Part shown: one piece after another, positions 52,236 through 59,911 of the stretch
Position numbering within the stretch: position 1 is the stretch's first letter
How the letters are laid out: every line of letters starts with the position of its first letter
NCBI RefSeq assembly: GCF_002794355.1
Contig: NZ_PGOI01000002.1
Span: 62,001 to 126,000 of the forward strand
From: Pseudorhodobacter sp. MZDSW-24AT
GTDB taxonomy: Bacteria; Pseudomonadota; Alphaproteobacteria; Rhodobacterales; Rhodobacteraceae
Direction: 5' to 3'
DNA length: 64,000 bases
The notes under the pieces: model-generated
Seen by the model: only the letters and a program-made list of their open reading frames with translations
Database searches by the model: none
What the model was told of the DNA's origin: nothing
Made by a program: the position numbers and the translations under genes

Positions 52236-54581
52236 ATGACTGTTGATCTTCCCGGCCTAATCGTCCCCGTCGAGGCGCGCATTGATCGCCTTGAGAAATC
52301 CTTGAAGAAAGCCAACTTGGCACAAGGCAAAGCCGCCCGCGAGATGGAACGCCGGGCGAAGCAATCCGCCGACCGCATGGCGAAGAGCTATGAGACCGCC
52401 GGTGTGCGCATGTCGAATGCCTTCAAGACCGTGGCGCTGCCAAAGCTTGCCGGTCTGGCCGGATCGGTGGCAGGCATCGGTGTGGCGGGTGGTGTCGCAG
52501 CTGTGCGCCAGACGGTGCGCGGTATCGCGGAAATAGGTGACGCAGCCAAACGTGCCGGGATGCAGGCCGAAGCGTTCCAAGAATGGTCCTACGTCGCGGA
52601 TCAAAACCGTATCAGCGTGGACGCCCTGACCGATGGTTTTAAGGAACTGTCCTTGCGCGCGGATGAGTTCATCATCACCGGCACCGGCAGCGCTGCCGAT
52701 GCCTTCAAGCGTTTGGGCTTTGGCGCGGGTGAGTTGAGCGACCAGCTGAAAGACCCGTCCGCGCTGATGCTGGAACTGGTCAAGCGCATGGAAGGCTTGG
52801 ACAAGGCCGCGCAAATCCGCATCGCGGATGAGTTGTTCGGTGGCACCGGCGGTGAACATTTTGTGCAGATTTTGGACCGGGGCGCTGCCGGTATCTCCGC
52901 ACAGATCGCCCGCGCCCGTGATCTGGGCTTGGTTATGGATCGGGAGATGATCGACAAGGCGGCTGAACTGGACGCCAAGTTCAGTGAGGTCACGACCCGG
53001 CTGCAATCCATGTGGCGCAGTGGGGTGGTGGAGGCTGCCCTTTACTTCGGCTTTGTCGAACGCGAACGCGCCAAGCTGACCTTTGACAAAGACCTGACCG
53101 CGCGTGTTGTCGGTGATGACGTGGCCGCTGCCTTGGAAGGGCTGCCCGAAGTTCCGCAAGCGACCTTGGCGCAGATCGAAAGCCTCAAGACTGAATACGC
53201 CGATCTGGCCAATGAGGCGCGCCAACTGGTCCCGGCGCTGTCCGACGCCAGCACCATGTTGCGCGGTGTAGGTAATGAGGCCGGGGCCACCACCCTGACC
53301 GATCTTGCGACCCGGATCGGTGACACTGCCCGCGCCTTTGCGGATGGCACCATGACCGGCGAAGAATTTGCAGCCGCCTTGCGCGACGTTGTGCTTGAGG
53401 CAGAGGCCAGCCTTTCCGCGATGGATGATCTGGACCGGGCGCGGCTGGCTGGTGTGATCAGTCAGGTGTCCAGTCTGCTGGACTGGCTCAAGCTGTTGCC
53501 CGGTGCTGCCGCCGCTGCGCGGGCTGAGATCAGTTCTTTGTCTTTGATGGACACCGGCACCCCGCTTTCCTCTGGTGACGATCTGTTGCCGCCTAGCCCT
53601 CTTGCACCGACCGTATCACCCCGGCCAAGGGGTGCGCCAAATGATCCTGACTTCGGCTTGCCTGAATCACGAAAGCCTGCCGGTGGCGGGGGTGGCGGCG
53701 GTGGTGCTGGTAGATTAGCGGATGAGTTCGCCCGCGCAGTTGAGGCGCTACAGCGCGAGAAAGCGGCACTGGACGCGCAAGCGGTGGCGCTGGTGGCAGC
53801 GTCACGGGCGGGCATGGCTTACGCGGATGCCATCGAGTTCGCCCGCACCCGTGCTGACCTTCTGAACGCTGCACAGACCGCTGGAAAGCAGATCACGCCC
53901 GAACTGACCGCTGAGATCGACCGACTGGCTGACGCGCACCTGAGAGCCGGGAACGCAGCGCAAAAGGCCGCCGACGACATGCAAGCTATTGAGGAACGCG
54001 GGCAGAAAGGGGCCGAAGCCCTGTCTGATGTATTCACCAGCGTCCTGACCGGCGCAAAGTCTGCCGAGGAAGCGGTGGCTGCCCTGCTCTTGGAGATCGC
54101 CAAGATTCAGATGCAAAAGGCGCTGATGGGTATTTTTGGCGGCATCGGTGGCGCTGGCTTTGTTGGTGGTCTCCTTGGGTTCGCAGATGGTGGCTACACG
54201 GGCAACGGTGGCAAATACGAACCGGCGGGCGTGGTTCACAAAGGCGAATTTGTGTTCAGCCAAGAGTCCGTTGCCCGCCTTGGCGCTGGCAACCTTGACA
54301 GACTCCATAGGAGCGCCCGCAAGGGCAATGCAGAGGGTGGCCTAGTGGGTGACACCGGAAAGATCGCAAGGGCCTCTGGTGACTCTTCTATGAGTCCTGC
54401 GACGGCATCCGCCTCAAGCGTCACCATCAATGCCCCGGTGACGGTGAACGCCAACGGCGGAACGCAGCAACAGAACGCCGATCTGGCCCGGCAGGTGGCG
54501 GAACAGACCGAACGCATGTTCCGGGGGCTGGTGCAGTCCGAACTGATGAAACAGATGCGACCGGGCGGAATGCTGCGTTGA
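52236..54581 (+). CDS. Tail tape measure-type protein
   Basis: A 781-residue protein. The N-terminal coiled-coil (EARIDRLEKSLKKANLAQGKAAREMERRAKQSADRMAKSY) leads to GIAEIGDAAKRAGMQAEAFQEWSYVADQNRISVDALTDGFKEL, a pattern of phage tail tape measure proteins; later a poly-Gly run (residues about 482-491) and IQMQKALMGIFGGIGGAGFVGGLLGFADGGYTG, typical of their C-terminus. The length would imply a tail of roughly 110 nm, but no major tail tube gene is recognised in the element. GTG at 52227 is an alternative start. Confidence 0.85.
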   Translation: MTVDLPGLIVPVEARIDRLEKSLKKANLAQGKAAREMERRAKQSADRMAKSYETAGVRMSNAFKTVALPKLAGLAGSVAGIGVAGGVAAVRQTVRGIAEIGDAAKRAGMQAEAFQEWSYVADQNRISVDALTDGFKELSLRADEFIITGTGSAADAFKRLGFGAGELSDQLKDPSALMLELVKRMEGLDKAAQIRIADELFGGTGGEHFVQILDRGAAGISAQIARARDLGLVMDREMIDKAAELDAKFSEVTTRLQSMWRSGVVEAALYFGFVERERAKLTFDKDLTARVVGDDVAAALEGLPEVPQATLAQIESLKTEYADLANEARQLVPALSDASTMLRGVGNEAGATTLTDLATRIGDTARAFADGTMTGEEFAAALRDVVLEAEASLSAMDDLDRARLAGVISQVSSLLDWLKLLPGAAAAARAEISSLSLMDTGTPLSSGDDLLPPSPLAPTVSPRPRGAPNDPDFGLPESRKPAGGGGGGGGAGRLADEFARAVEALQREKAALDAQAVALVAASRAGMAYADAIEFARTRADLLNAAQTAGKQITPELTAEIDRLADAHLRAGNAAQKAADDMQAIEERGQKGAEALSDVFTSVLTGAKSAEEAVAALLLEIAKIQMQKALMGIFGGIGGAGFVGGLLGFADGGYTGNGGKYEPAGVVHKGEFVFSQESVARLGAGNLDRLHRSARKGNAEGGLVGDTGKIARASGDSSMSPATASASSVTINAPVTVNANGGTQQQNADLARQVAEQTERMFRGLVQSELMKQMRPGGMLR

Positions 54582-55274
54582 TAATGTCTTGAAACCTCTG
54601 CCTGTTCCGGCTATGTTCAAAGCGCCGGAAAGGCAGCACAAAGCACAAAGCACAAAGCAGTCAGGTTTGAGCCGACACCCTAGGGGAATGACGCTCACCG
54701 ACACAAGATACCAGCCACATTATGAACGCCAGCGCCGGGAACATGACCGGGCAGCGAGTCGCCTAGCTGGAAGGTGCAGGAAAGATCGTTCTGGATCGCC
54801 CCCCGATGGAAAGCATCGGACGCCCCAAACGGTTGCCGCCGGTCTTCGGACGATATGGCACAGAAAGACGGTTGCTCTGTCGGGCGAGCCTTTTGGCTCT
54901 GGGTGACAACAACCGATCATGTTTTGATTGAAGGTAAGTCGGACATGATGCGCAGTCGAAAGACTGCAACCGCTTGGCCGCAAGGCCGGGATCGGGGCGC
55001 TGCTAGGTCAATGGAAGCCACCTAGTGTTAGAAGCCCTTCACCACCTGTTACACGCAGATGATCCCCCTAGGACGACACAGATTAGGTTCTGTGTCGTCC
55101 TAGGGGGAAAGACCTTTTTCCGCAGGTGATAGTCACTCTGTGCAAGATCAGAGGAAACATCTGCGGGATGAAAGAGCGAGAGAACTGGGGCCGAGCGCGA
55201 AGCGCGGAGGCCAGCAACGAGGCCGAAGGCCGAGGCGCAGGGAGCCGCTGCAAGCGGCGAGCATAGGAGTAAAG
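54582..55274. other. 693-base gap: no certain gene, large hairpin
   Basis: No convincing coding sequence. One frame at 54722-54931 is coding-like but is broken by TAG at 54764. A 19-bp perfect hairpin lies at 55064-55107. From 55185 to 55260 several short GC-rich inverted repeats are stacked (for example GCGC-GAA-GCGC, GGCC-GAA-GGCC and GCCGC-TGCAA-GCGGC). The region might encode a structured RNA or be the remains of tail or lysis genes. Confidence 0.5.
55064..55107. repeat. 19-bp perfect inverted repeat with 6-base loop
   Basis: CCCCCTAGGACGACACAGA pairs exactly with 55089-55107 around the loop TTAGGT. The plus strand continues GAAAGACCTTTTT, so termination is possible. Outside it, CACCTG (55043-55048) and CAGGTG (55133-55138) form an outer pair. 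Confidence 0.85.
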
Positions 55275-55457
55275 ATGAAACGTGTTGATCCCAAAGCCCT
55301 TATAGTAGCTCTGGCTGGCCCGTGGGCTTCACCGGCGCAGCGCAAGATCAGGGCTGCAAGCTGTCATGAGCTACCGCCTGAACTTCGAGTGCTGGCTGAG
55401 CGTCATGTGGAGACCTGTGAGCAAATTTTCTTGCGGGTGCAGACGAAGACCCCTTGA
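55275..55457 (+). CDS. Small phage protein, 60 residues
   Basis: MKRVDPKALIVALAGPWASPAQ is followed by RKIRAASCHELPPELRVLAERHVETCEQIFLRVQTKTP. AGGAG lies five bases before the ATG. Basic, mostly helical, two cysteines; no family recognised. The frame is open to 55140 but the upstream part is built from short inverted repeats and looks non-coding. A strong terminator follows within 75 bases. It could be a DNA-binding accessory protein such as an excision factor, but nothing shows this. Confidence 0.55.
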   Translation: MKRVDPKALIVALAGPWASPAQRKIRAASCHELPPELRVLAERHVETCEQIFLRVQTKTP

Positions 55458-55527
55458 ACGCCCCGCCTGAGCGGTGTTATATTATAACGCGCAAAGGGGC
55501 TGGCTTCCAACTGTGCCCTTATAGAAC

Positions 55528-55563
55528 GCCCCGCCGGTTTACCTTCCCGGCGGGGCTTTTTTT
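55528..55563 (+). terminator. Rho-independent terminator
   Basis: GCCCCGCCGG and CCGGCGGGGC form a perfect 10-bp stem around a nine-base loop, followed by seven T residues. It ends the plus-strand transcript of the 60-residue gene and abuts the convergent secreted-protein gene. Upstream, 55476-55488 is a 13-base AT palindrome. Confidence 0.93.
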
Positions 55564-55984
55564 ATTCAATAGGTGTAATCAAAGCTTCGGCAGCATTCGC
55601 GCAAGCATTTTGCACTTGCAGCACAATCCGCGCTCTGACACTCGCGATAGCGCCCTTCGCTTTAAAGTCAGCGTGACGCGCAATAAAATCATGCGCGATA
55701 GTAGATTCGCCAGCTGCTCGATTTGCCGACCTAACTTGCTCGATAGTCATTCCAGCGGCGACCGCGTCTAGGTCGGTAGCGGTGACTTCAGCTTGGTAGT
55801 TGCATTCTATTTCGGAAAGCGTTCGAGCGAAGCTTGCCCGCTTGATGGATAGCGCTGTCTTCAACGGCCCATCCGCCAAAAAAGTTGCATATTCCCTCTC
55901 CAATGCTTCATCCGCGAAAGCTGGCACCGCAACGCCGCCAAAAAACACGATGGAGGCTAGCGCCGCAAGTTTATGAATAAACAC
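55562..55984 (-). CDS. Small secreted protein, cargo
   Basis: A 140-residue protein with a clear signal peptide (MFIHKLAALASIVFFGGVAVPAFA) and a helical mature part (DEALEREYATFLADGPLKTALSIKRASFARTLSEIECNYQAEVTATDLDAVAAGMTIEQVRSANRAAGES). Two cysteines could form a disulfide. No family recognised. Reversed to most element genes, it looks like an added gene. It is divergent from the small plus-strand gene at 56198, with a perfect 22-bp palindrome in between. Confidence 0.7.
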   Translation of the reverse strand: MFIHKLAALASIVFFGGVAVPAFADEALEREYATFLADGPLKTALSIKRASFARTLSEIECNYQAEVTATDLDAVAAGMTIEQVRSANRAAGESTIAHDFIARHADFKAKGAIASVRARIVLQVQNACANAAEALITPIE

Positions 55985-56085
55985 GATCTATCCCAGTTTG
56001 TTGTTTCTACCACTTTCGTAAACAGCCCGCTGGATCGCCGCAAGCCGGGGCTGACCCGACCTTCGGACTTTTCCGATCCGGTAAA

Positions 56086-56107
56086 TAGCTATCTAGCTAG
56101 ATAGCTA
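56086..56107. promoter_or_regulatory. Perfect 22-bp palindrome, operator candidate
   Basis: TAGCTATCTAG followed directly by its exact complement CTAGATAGCTA, in an AT-rich area between the divergent genes at 55562 and 56198. A second inverted repeat, GACTGA-ATCT-TCAGTC, lies at 56145-56160. Both have the form of repressor or regulator binding sites. Confidence 0.6.
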
Positions 56108-56197
56108 CATAAGCCATTGAAATTGCTTACTTTTGCGTATTGACGACTGAATCTTCAGTCAGCTAGGCAGGTGTCACCAGCAACACAGGAACGCGCC

Positions 56198-56374
56198 ATG
56201 CCCCACTTCATTCCCGATAACGTCTATTCCGGCCTGCTGGCCGATCTGCGCGCGGCTGCAATCTCGCCCGACTGGCACAGCGCCTTGGCCGAAGTGCTGG
56301 CCGGTGCTGATGTGCTGCCAGAGGTCTGCCGGGCTGACTTTGTGGAGGAAGGGGAGCGGATGATGGCGGCTTAA
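56198..56374 (+). CDS. Small acidic protein, 58 residues
   Basis: MPHFIPDNVYSGLLADLRAA is followed by AISPDWHSALAEVLAGADVLPEVCRADFVEEGERMMAA. AGGA lies seven bases before the ATG. Acidic and helical, no domain recognised. First of three small plus-strand genes between the palindrome and attR; they could include the control or early functions of the element, which are otherwise missing. Confidence 0.55.
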   Translation: MPHFIPDNVYSGLLADLRAAAISPDWHSALAEVLAGADVLPEVCRADFVEEGERMMAA

Positions 56375-56537
56375 TAATCACGGGTTCGTGAACGATTGAA
56401 ATAAAAAGCCAACAGCGAGATTGTGAAAAGGTGCTTAATGGCAGGTTTGCGCGCAGCGGGTGACACCGCCGCGCAGCAATAGTCGGCAGGTGTTAGAGCA
56501 CCGGCCAAAACGTAGCGCTCAGTATGAGGTGTATCCC

Positions 56538-56774
56538 ATGAGCAAGATTCTCAATACCACGACCGGCACTCCGGCGGCAATGCCGATCAATCACGGCACC
56601 GCAGCCATCCGGTTCAACGGCCTGACCATCACTGTCGGCTTCGATATCCACGCTGAGACGCCCGTTCGTCAGAAAGAAGAATTGATCCGCGAGGCCGCTC
56701 TTCAGTGTGTATCTGACTTCTTTGATGCGTATCGCGGCGGTGAAGCTGCAATCGAAGAAAGCGAGGCTGCGTGA
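56538..56774 (+). CDS. Small phage protein, 78 residues
   Basis: Contains SKILNTTTGTPAAMPINHGTAAIRFNGLTITVGFDIHAETPVRQKEELIREAALQCVSDFFDAYRGGEAAIEESEAA, possibly a beta-sheet followed by a helix. GAGGT is eight bases before the ATG. No family recognised. The stop touches the start of the next gene (TGATG-like overlap), so the two are coupled. Confidence 0.65.
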   Translation: MSKILNTTTGTPAAMPINHGTAAIRFNGLTITVGFDIHAETPVRQKEELIREAALQCVSDFFDAYRGGEAAIEESEAA

Positions 56775-57076
56775 TGGCAGTGAACCCCTTGCTCAAAAAG
56801 CTGGTTGAACAATCCGCTGCCAAGTATCCCCAGCGCAAGCGCGACCACTATCTCCCCCGCGTAAGCGTTCTCGACAAGCTGGCCGATCACGACCGCGCGG
56901 CTGTTTTGGAAATTCATCAGCGCCAAATCGCGGATGAGATCGACGGTATCAAGTCCGGTTACATCAGCGTGGATCGCAAGGGCAAGGCGCACTACTTGCG
57001 CCTTGCCAACGCCCGAATGCGTCATTTGACGAAGGTGGCGCAGTCCTATGGCTATTGGCAGGATGACGCCGCCTGA
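56774..57076 (+). CDS. Small basic phage protein, 100 residues
   Basis: Protein with PLLKKLVEQSAAKYPQRKRDHYLPRVSVLDKLADHDRAAVLEIHQRQIADEIDGIKSGYISVDRKGKAHYLRLANARMRHLTKVAQSYGYWQDD. Basic and helical, perhaps nucleic-acid binding. A GTG three bases earlier is also possible. Followed 20 bases later by a terminator. No family recognised. Confidence 0.65.
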   Translation: MAVNPLLKKLVEQSAAKYPQRKRDHYLPRVSVLDKLADHDRAAVLEIHQRQIADEIDGIKSGYISVDRKGKAHYLRLANARMRHLTKVAQSYGYWQDDAA

Positions 57077-57097
57077 CCAGCCATCATCACCACAATC

Positions 57098-57122
57098 AGC
57101 GGGCGCTTCGGCGTCCGCTTTT
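57098..57122 (+). terminator. Terminator of the small-gene transcript
   Basis: AGCGGGCGC pairs with GCGTCCGCT (one G-T pair) around loop TTCG, then TTTT. It is 22 bases after the stop of the 100-residue protein gene. Confidence 0.85.
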
Positions 57123-57321
57123 CATTTCCATCCCAACCGACACATTCCCGGCCCGACCGTATCAACAGGTGTAGGGTTGGCGCGCCCGGTGGACCGGCTT
57201 CTATACTGCCGAATGCGCTGCGATTAGTCGGTAGGTGCGCGGGTGTTATGCCCATCAACCCTGACACAGCACGGCGGGCTTCGATTCACCTGCTCGCGTG
57301 GTGCTGAGTGTGATCCGATGG

Positions 57322-57350
57322 AAAGGGCGGGGCTTCGGCTTCGCCCTTTT
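57322..57350. terminator. Terminator-like hairpin near attR
   Basis: AAAGGGCG and CGCCCTTT form an 8-bp stem around a 12-base loop, with T-run on the plus strand and GGAAAG on the other side. Confidence 0.65.
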
Positions 57351-57459
57351 CGCTTCTAGATGAGTCGGAGGGCAGGTGAGGCGCTCAAATGGCCCGGAAA
57401 AGTGTTCCGGACGCGGTGACACGACCGCCGCTAAGTGTCTGAAAATAAAGGAAAAAAAC

Positions 57460-57479
57460 GGTTGGCTGGGGCGCCAGGA
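57460..57479. repeat. attR, 20-bp core inside tRNA-Gln
   Basis: Identical to attL at 38540-38559. It covers the CCA end, the acceptor 3' strand and part of the T-arm of tRNA-Gln, so integration leaves the tRNA intact at the right junction. Confidence 0.92.
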
Positions 57480-57537
57480 TTCGAACCTGGGTATGGCGGT
57501 ACCAAAAACCGCTGCCTTACCGCTTGGCGACGCCCCA
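57463..57537 (-). tRNA. tRNA-Gln, anticodon TTG
   Basis: A 75-base cloverleaf on the minus strand. Acceptor TGGGGCG pairs with CGCCCCA before GCCA; D-arm CGCCAAGCGGTAAGGC; anticodon stem GCGGT/ACCGC with loop TTTTGGT, giving anticodon TTG; T-arm CCAGGTTCGAATCCTGG. CCA is encoded. It serves as integration site of the neighbouring element. Confidence 0.96.
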
Positions 57538-57640
57538 ACCGTGAGGCGGTGTTTAGCCAAGGCGGTTGGCGGGTGCAAGGGGGGTAACTCACAAAAATGC
57601 AAAGATGGACGGATGCCTTTGCGCAAGGTATGGGGCAAGC

Positions 57641-58822
57641 ATGGAAAAGCTGGATGTTATCGTTCTAGGGGCCGGAGCGGCGGGGCTGTTTTGCGCAATC
57701 GAGGCTGCGCGCCGGGGCAGGCGGGTGCGCGTGATTGATCACGCAAAAGCACCGGGAGAGAAGATTCGAATCTCGGGGGGCGGGCGCTGCAATTTCACGA
57801 ATCTCGAGATTCGGCCTGAGCGCTTTCTGTCGCGCAATCCGCGTTTCGCGCTGTCAGCGCTCAAGCGGTATACGCAATGGGATTTTATCGCCCGCATGGA
57901 TCATTGGGGAGTCGGCTGGCACGAGAAAACACTTGGTCAGTTGTTCTGTGATGGATCTGCCACTCAGGTGGTCGAGGCGCTGTGCCGCGATCTGGCGCAA
58001 GCAGGCGGTGAGATCTGGCTGGGCTGCAGTGTGGCGGCTATCGCCGCCTTGCCGGGGGGGGGCTACCGGGTGGACACGGCGCGAGGCCCGCTGCGGTGCG
58101 ACTCGCTTGTGGTGGCCACGGGCGGGAAATCCATTCCCAAAATGGGAGCGACCGGCTTTGGCTACCGGGTTGCGGAACAGTTCGGTCTGCCCTTGGTGGA
58201 AACGCGGCCCGGATTGGTGCCCTTGACCTTTGCCGAGCAGGAATTGGTGTGGATGAAGCCGCTGTCTGGCCTCTCGGTGGAAGGGCGGGTGCGGCACGGC
58301 CGCACCGAGTTTGCGGAAGGGCTGCTCTTTACGCATCGCGGGCTTTCTGGCCCGGCGATCCTGCAGATTTCCAGCTATTGGCGGGAAGGTGAGGCAATCG
58401 CGCTGGATATGGCGCTGGGTCGAGACGTGGTATCTCATTTGCGCGAGGCTCGGGCGCGGGGACCAAAACTTGCGCTGCGCACGGCCTTGGCCACGCTTGT
58501 GCCCGAGCGGCTGGCGCGACATCTGGGAACCGTGATTGCGCCGACCGGGCCTTTGGGCACTTTGTCAAACGCGGCGCTGGAACAGGTGGCAGAGGTTTTG
58601 CGCAACTGGCAGCTCATGCCTGTCGGATCTGAAGGCTATCGCACGGCCGAGGTGACCTTGGGCGGAGTCGACACCGATGCACTGGACGCACGCACCCTAC
58701 AGGCCAAGACAGCCGCGGGTCTGTACTTCGTGGGTGAAGTGGTCGACGTGACCGGTTGGTTGGGAGGGTATAACTTCCAATGGGCCTGGTCATCCGGTTG
58801 GGCCGCAGGGCAGGTCGTTTAG
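57641..58822 (+). CDS. NAD(P)/FAD-dependent oxidoreductase (BaiN/YhiN, HI0933-like)
   Basis: Flavoprotein of 393 residues of the HI0933/BaiN family. The N-terminal Rossmann motif is DVIVLGAGAAGLFCAIEAARRGRRVRVID, followed by the family signature KIRISGGGRCNFTN. SLVVATGGKSIPKMGATGFGYRVAEQFG and the C-terminal GLYFVGEVVDVTGWLGGYNFQWAWSSG are also typical. ATG 57641 begins the conserved part; the frame is open from 57566. First host gene right of tRNA-Gln. Substrate unknown. Confidence 0.92.
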   Translation: MEKLDVIVLGAGAAGLFCAIEAARRGRRVRVIDHAKAPGEKIRISGGGRCNFTNLEIRPERFLSRNPRFALSALKRYTQWDFIARMDHWGVGWHEKTLGQLFCDGSATQVVEALCRDLAQAGGEIWLGCSVAAIAALPGGGYRVDTARGPLRCDSLVVATGGKSIPKMGATGFGYRVAEQFGLPLVETRPGLVPLTFAEQELVWMKPLSGLSVEGRVRHGRTEFAEGLLFTHRGLSGPAILQISSYWREGEAIALDMALGRDVVSHLREARARGPKLALRTALATLVPERLARHLGTVIAPTGPLGTLSNAALEQVAEVLRNWQLMPVGSEGYRTAEVTLGGVDTDALDARTLQAKTAAGLYFVGEVVDVTGWLGGYNFQWAWSSGWAAGQVV

Positions 58823-58858
58823 GCGCGGGATACAACCGTTTTCCGGGAAATGAACCTG

Positions 58859-59905
58859 TCAGGTCCGCTCGGGATCAGCATAGTCATGCCGACGCCCGTT
58901 GGGGTCTGTCACCTGCCAATGTGGCCCGTCCTGAGTCAGATAGTCCGGCCCGATGGGCACCTTGCCAAAGCCACCCGGGATATCCAGCACGTAAGTGGGC
59001 AGGGCGGTGCCTGACATCCGGCCACGCAAGGCCGCCATGATCGCTTGGCCTTCGGGGATGGTGGTCCGGAAATGGCCCGCACCGCGCGCAAGATCGCAAT
59101 GGTGCAGGTAATAGGGCTTCACACGCAGCCGAATGAGCGCGCGGAACAAGGATTCCAGCGTGTCAGCACTGTCGTTCACGCCGCGCAGCAACACAGTTTG
59201 TGACAGCAAGGGCAGGCCTGCATCTGCCAGCCGCGCTACGGCGGCTTGAGCTTGGGGTGTCAACTCGTCAGCGTGATTGGTATGTATCACCACCCAAGTC
59301 GACGGATGCAAGCGCAGCGCGGCGATCAAAGCAGGGCTGATACGGTCTGGCGCAACCACCGGCACACGGGTGTGCAGACGGACGACGCCCACATGCGCCA
59401 TCTCTGCCAGCCGGGCCATCAGCGCAGAAATGCGCCGCGGCGAGAGAACCAAAGGGTCACCGCCGGTCAGGATCACTTCATGGATCGCGGGGGTCTGCGC
59501 GATATACCCGAGCGCCGCCTCCAGCTGGTCTGCTGGCAAATGCCCGGTCTCGCCAACAGTCTCCCGACGGAAGCAAAAGCGGCAATACACTTCACAGGTT
59601 TTCGTGACATGCAGGATCACCCGGTCGGGATAGCGATGGGTCAGCCCCGGCACGGGTGCATGTGCCTCGTCGCCAATCGGGTCCAGAAGGTCTTCAGGGC
59701 GTTCGATCAATTCGGCGGCAGAGGGCACAAATTGCCGTGCCACGCCTGCGGAATTGGCCGAGGCCTCGCGCATCTCTGGTGTCAGTCGCATGCGGAAATC
59801 CTGAGTGACGCGGCTCAGCACAGCGGCATCGGCGGTGGCAGCAAGGCCATCGGCCACAAGATCGGCAACGGTCAGTGCCGGGCGCAGAGGAAACATGCCG
59901 TCCAT
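58859..59905 (-). CDS. Lysine 2,3-aminomutase-like radical SAM protein
   Basis: Radical SAM/PLP enzyme of 348 residues. The 4Fe-4S motif is HVTKTCEVYCRFCFRRETVG (CxxxCxxC), followed by VILTGGDPLVLSPRRI and the PLP and substrate segments VHIGVVR-like AHVGVVRLHTRVPVVAPDRIS, then VKPYYLHHCDLARGAGHFRT. It could be a KamA-type mutase or the EpmB protein that makes beta-lysine for elongation factor P; no efp or epmA gene lies nearby. ATG 59896 is an alternative start. Confidence 0.9.
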   Translation of the reverse strand: MDGMFPLRPALTVADLVADGLAATADAAVLSRVTQDFRMRLTPEMREASANSAGVARQFVPSAAELIERPEDLLDPIGDEAHAPVPGLTHRYPDRVILHVTKTCEVYCRFCFRRETVGETGHLPADQLEAALGYIAQTPAIHEVILTGGDPLVLSPRRISALMARLAEMAHVGVVRLHTRVPVVAPDRISPALIAALRLHPSTWVVIHTNHADELTPQAQAAVARLADAGLPLLSQTVLLRGVNDSADTLESLFRALIRLRVKPYYLHHCDLARGAGHFRTTIPEGQAIMAALRGRMSGTALPTYVLDIPGGFGKVPIGPDYLTQDGPHWQVTDPNGRRHDYADPERT

Positions 59906-59911
59906 TTCAGG

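Larger units (their letters stand above)
57077..57459. other. Right end of the element, non-coding
   Basis: No gene seen. Two terminator-like hairpins: 57098-57122 (9-bp stem with one G-T pair, loop TTCG, then TTTT) ends the small-gene transcript; 57322-57350 (AAGGGCG/CGCCCTT with flanking A and T runs) could block transcription across attR in either direction. Confidence 0.6.
38540..57479. mobile_element. Integrated phage-like element at tRNA-Gln
   Basis: About 18.9 kb bounded by a perfect 20-bp repeat, the right copy lying in the 3' end of tRNA-Gln. It holds an integrase next to the left end, head, connector, packaging and some tail genes, small unknown genes, and several cargo genes. No replication, repressor, major tail tube, tail tip or lysis gene is recognised. 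Terminase genes are near the right end rather than before the portal. It could be a decayed prophage or a satellite that builds its own capsid and borrows other parts. Confidence 0.85.

Noticed and set aside
55140-55274. Longer start for the 60-residue protein
   Set aside because: The extra 45 codons are made of short inverted repeats; the ribosome binding site supports 55275.
38540-57479. Gene transfer agent main cluster
   Set aside because: The chaperone-like genes resemble GTA proteins, but an integrase and perfect att repeats at a tRNA show an integrated element, and the gene order differs from known GTAs.
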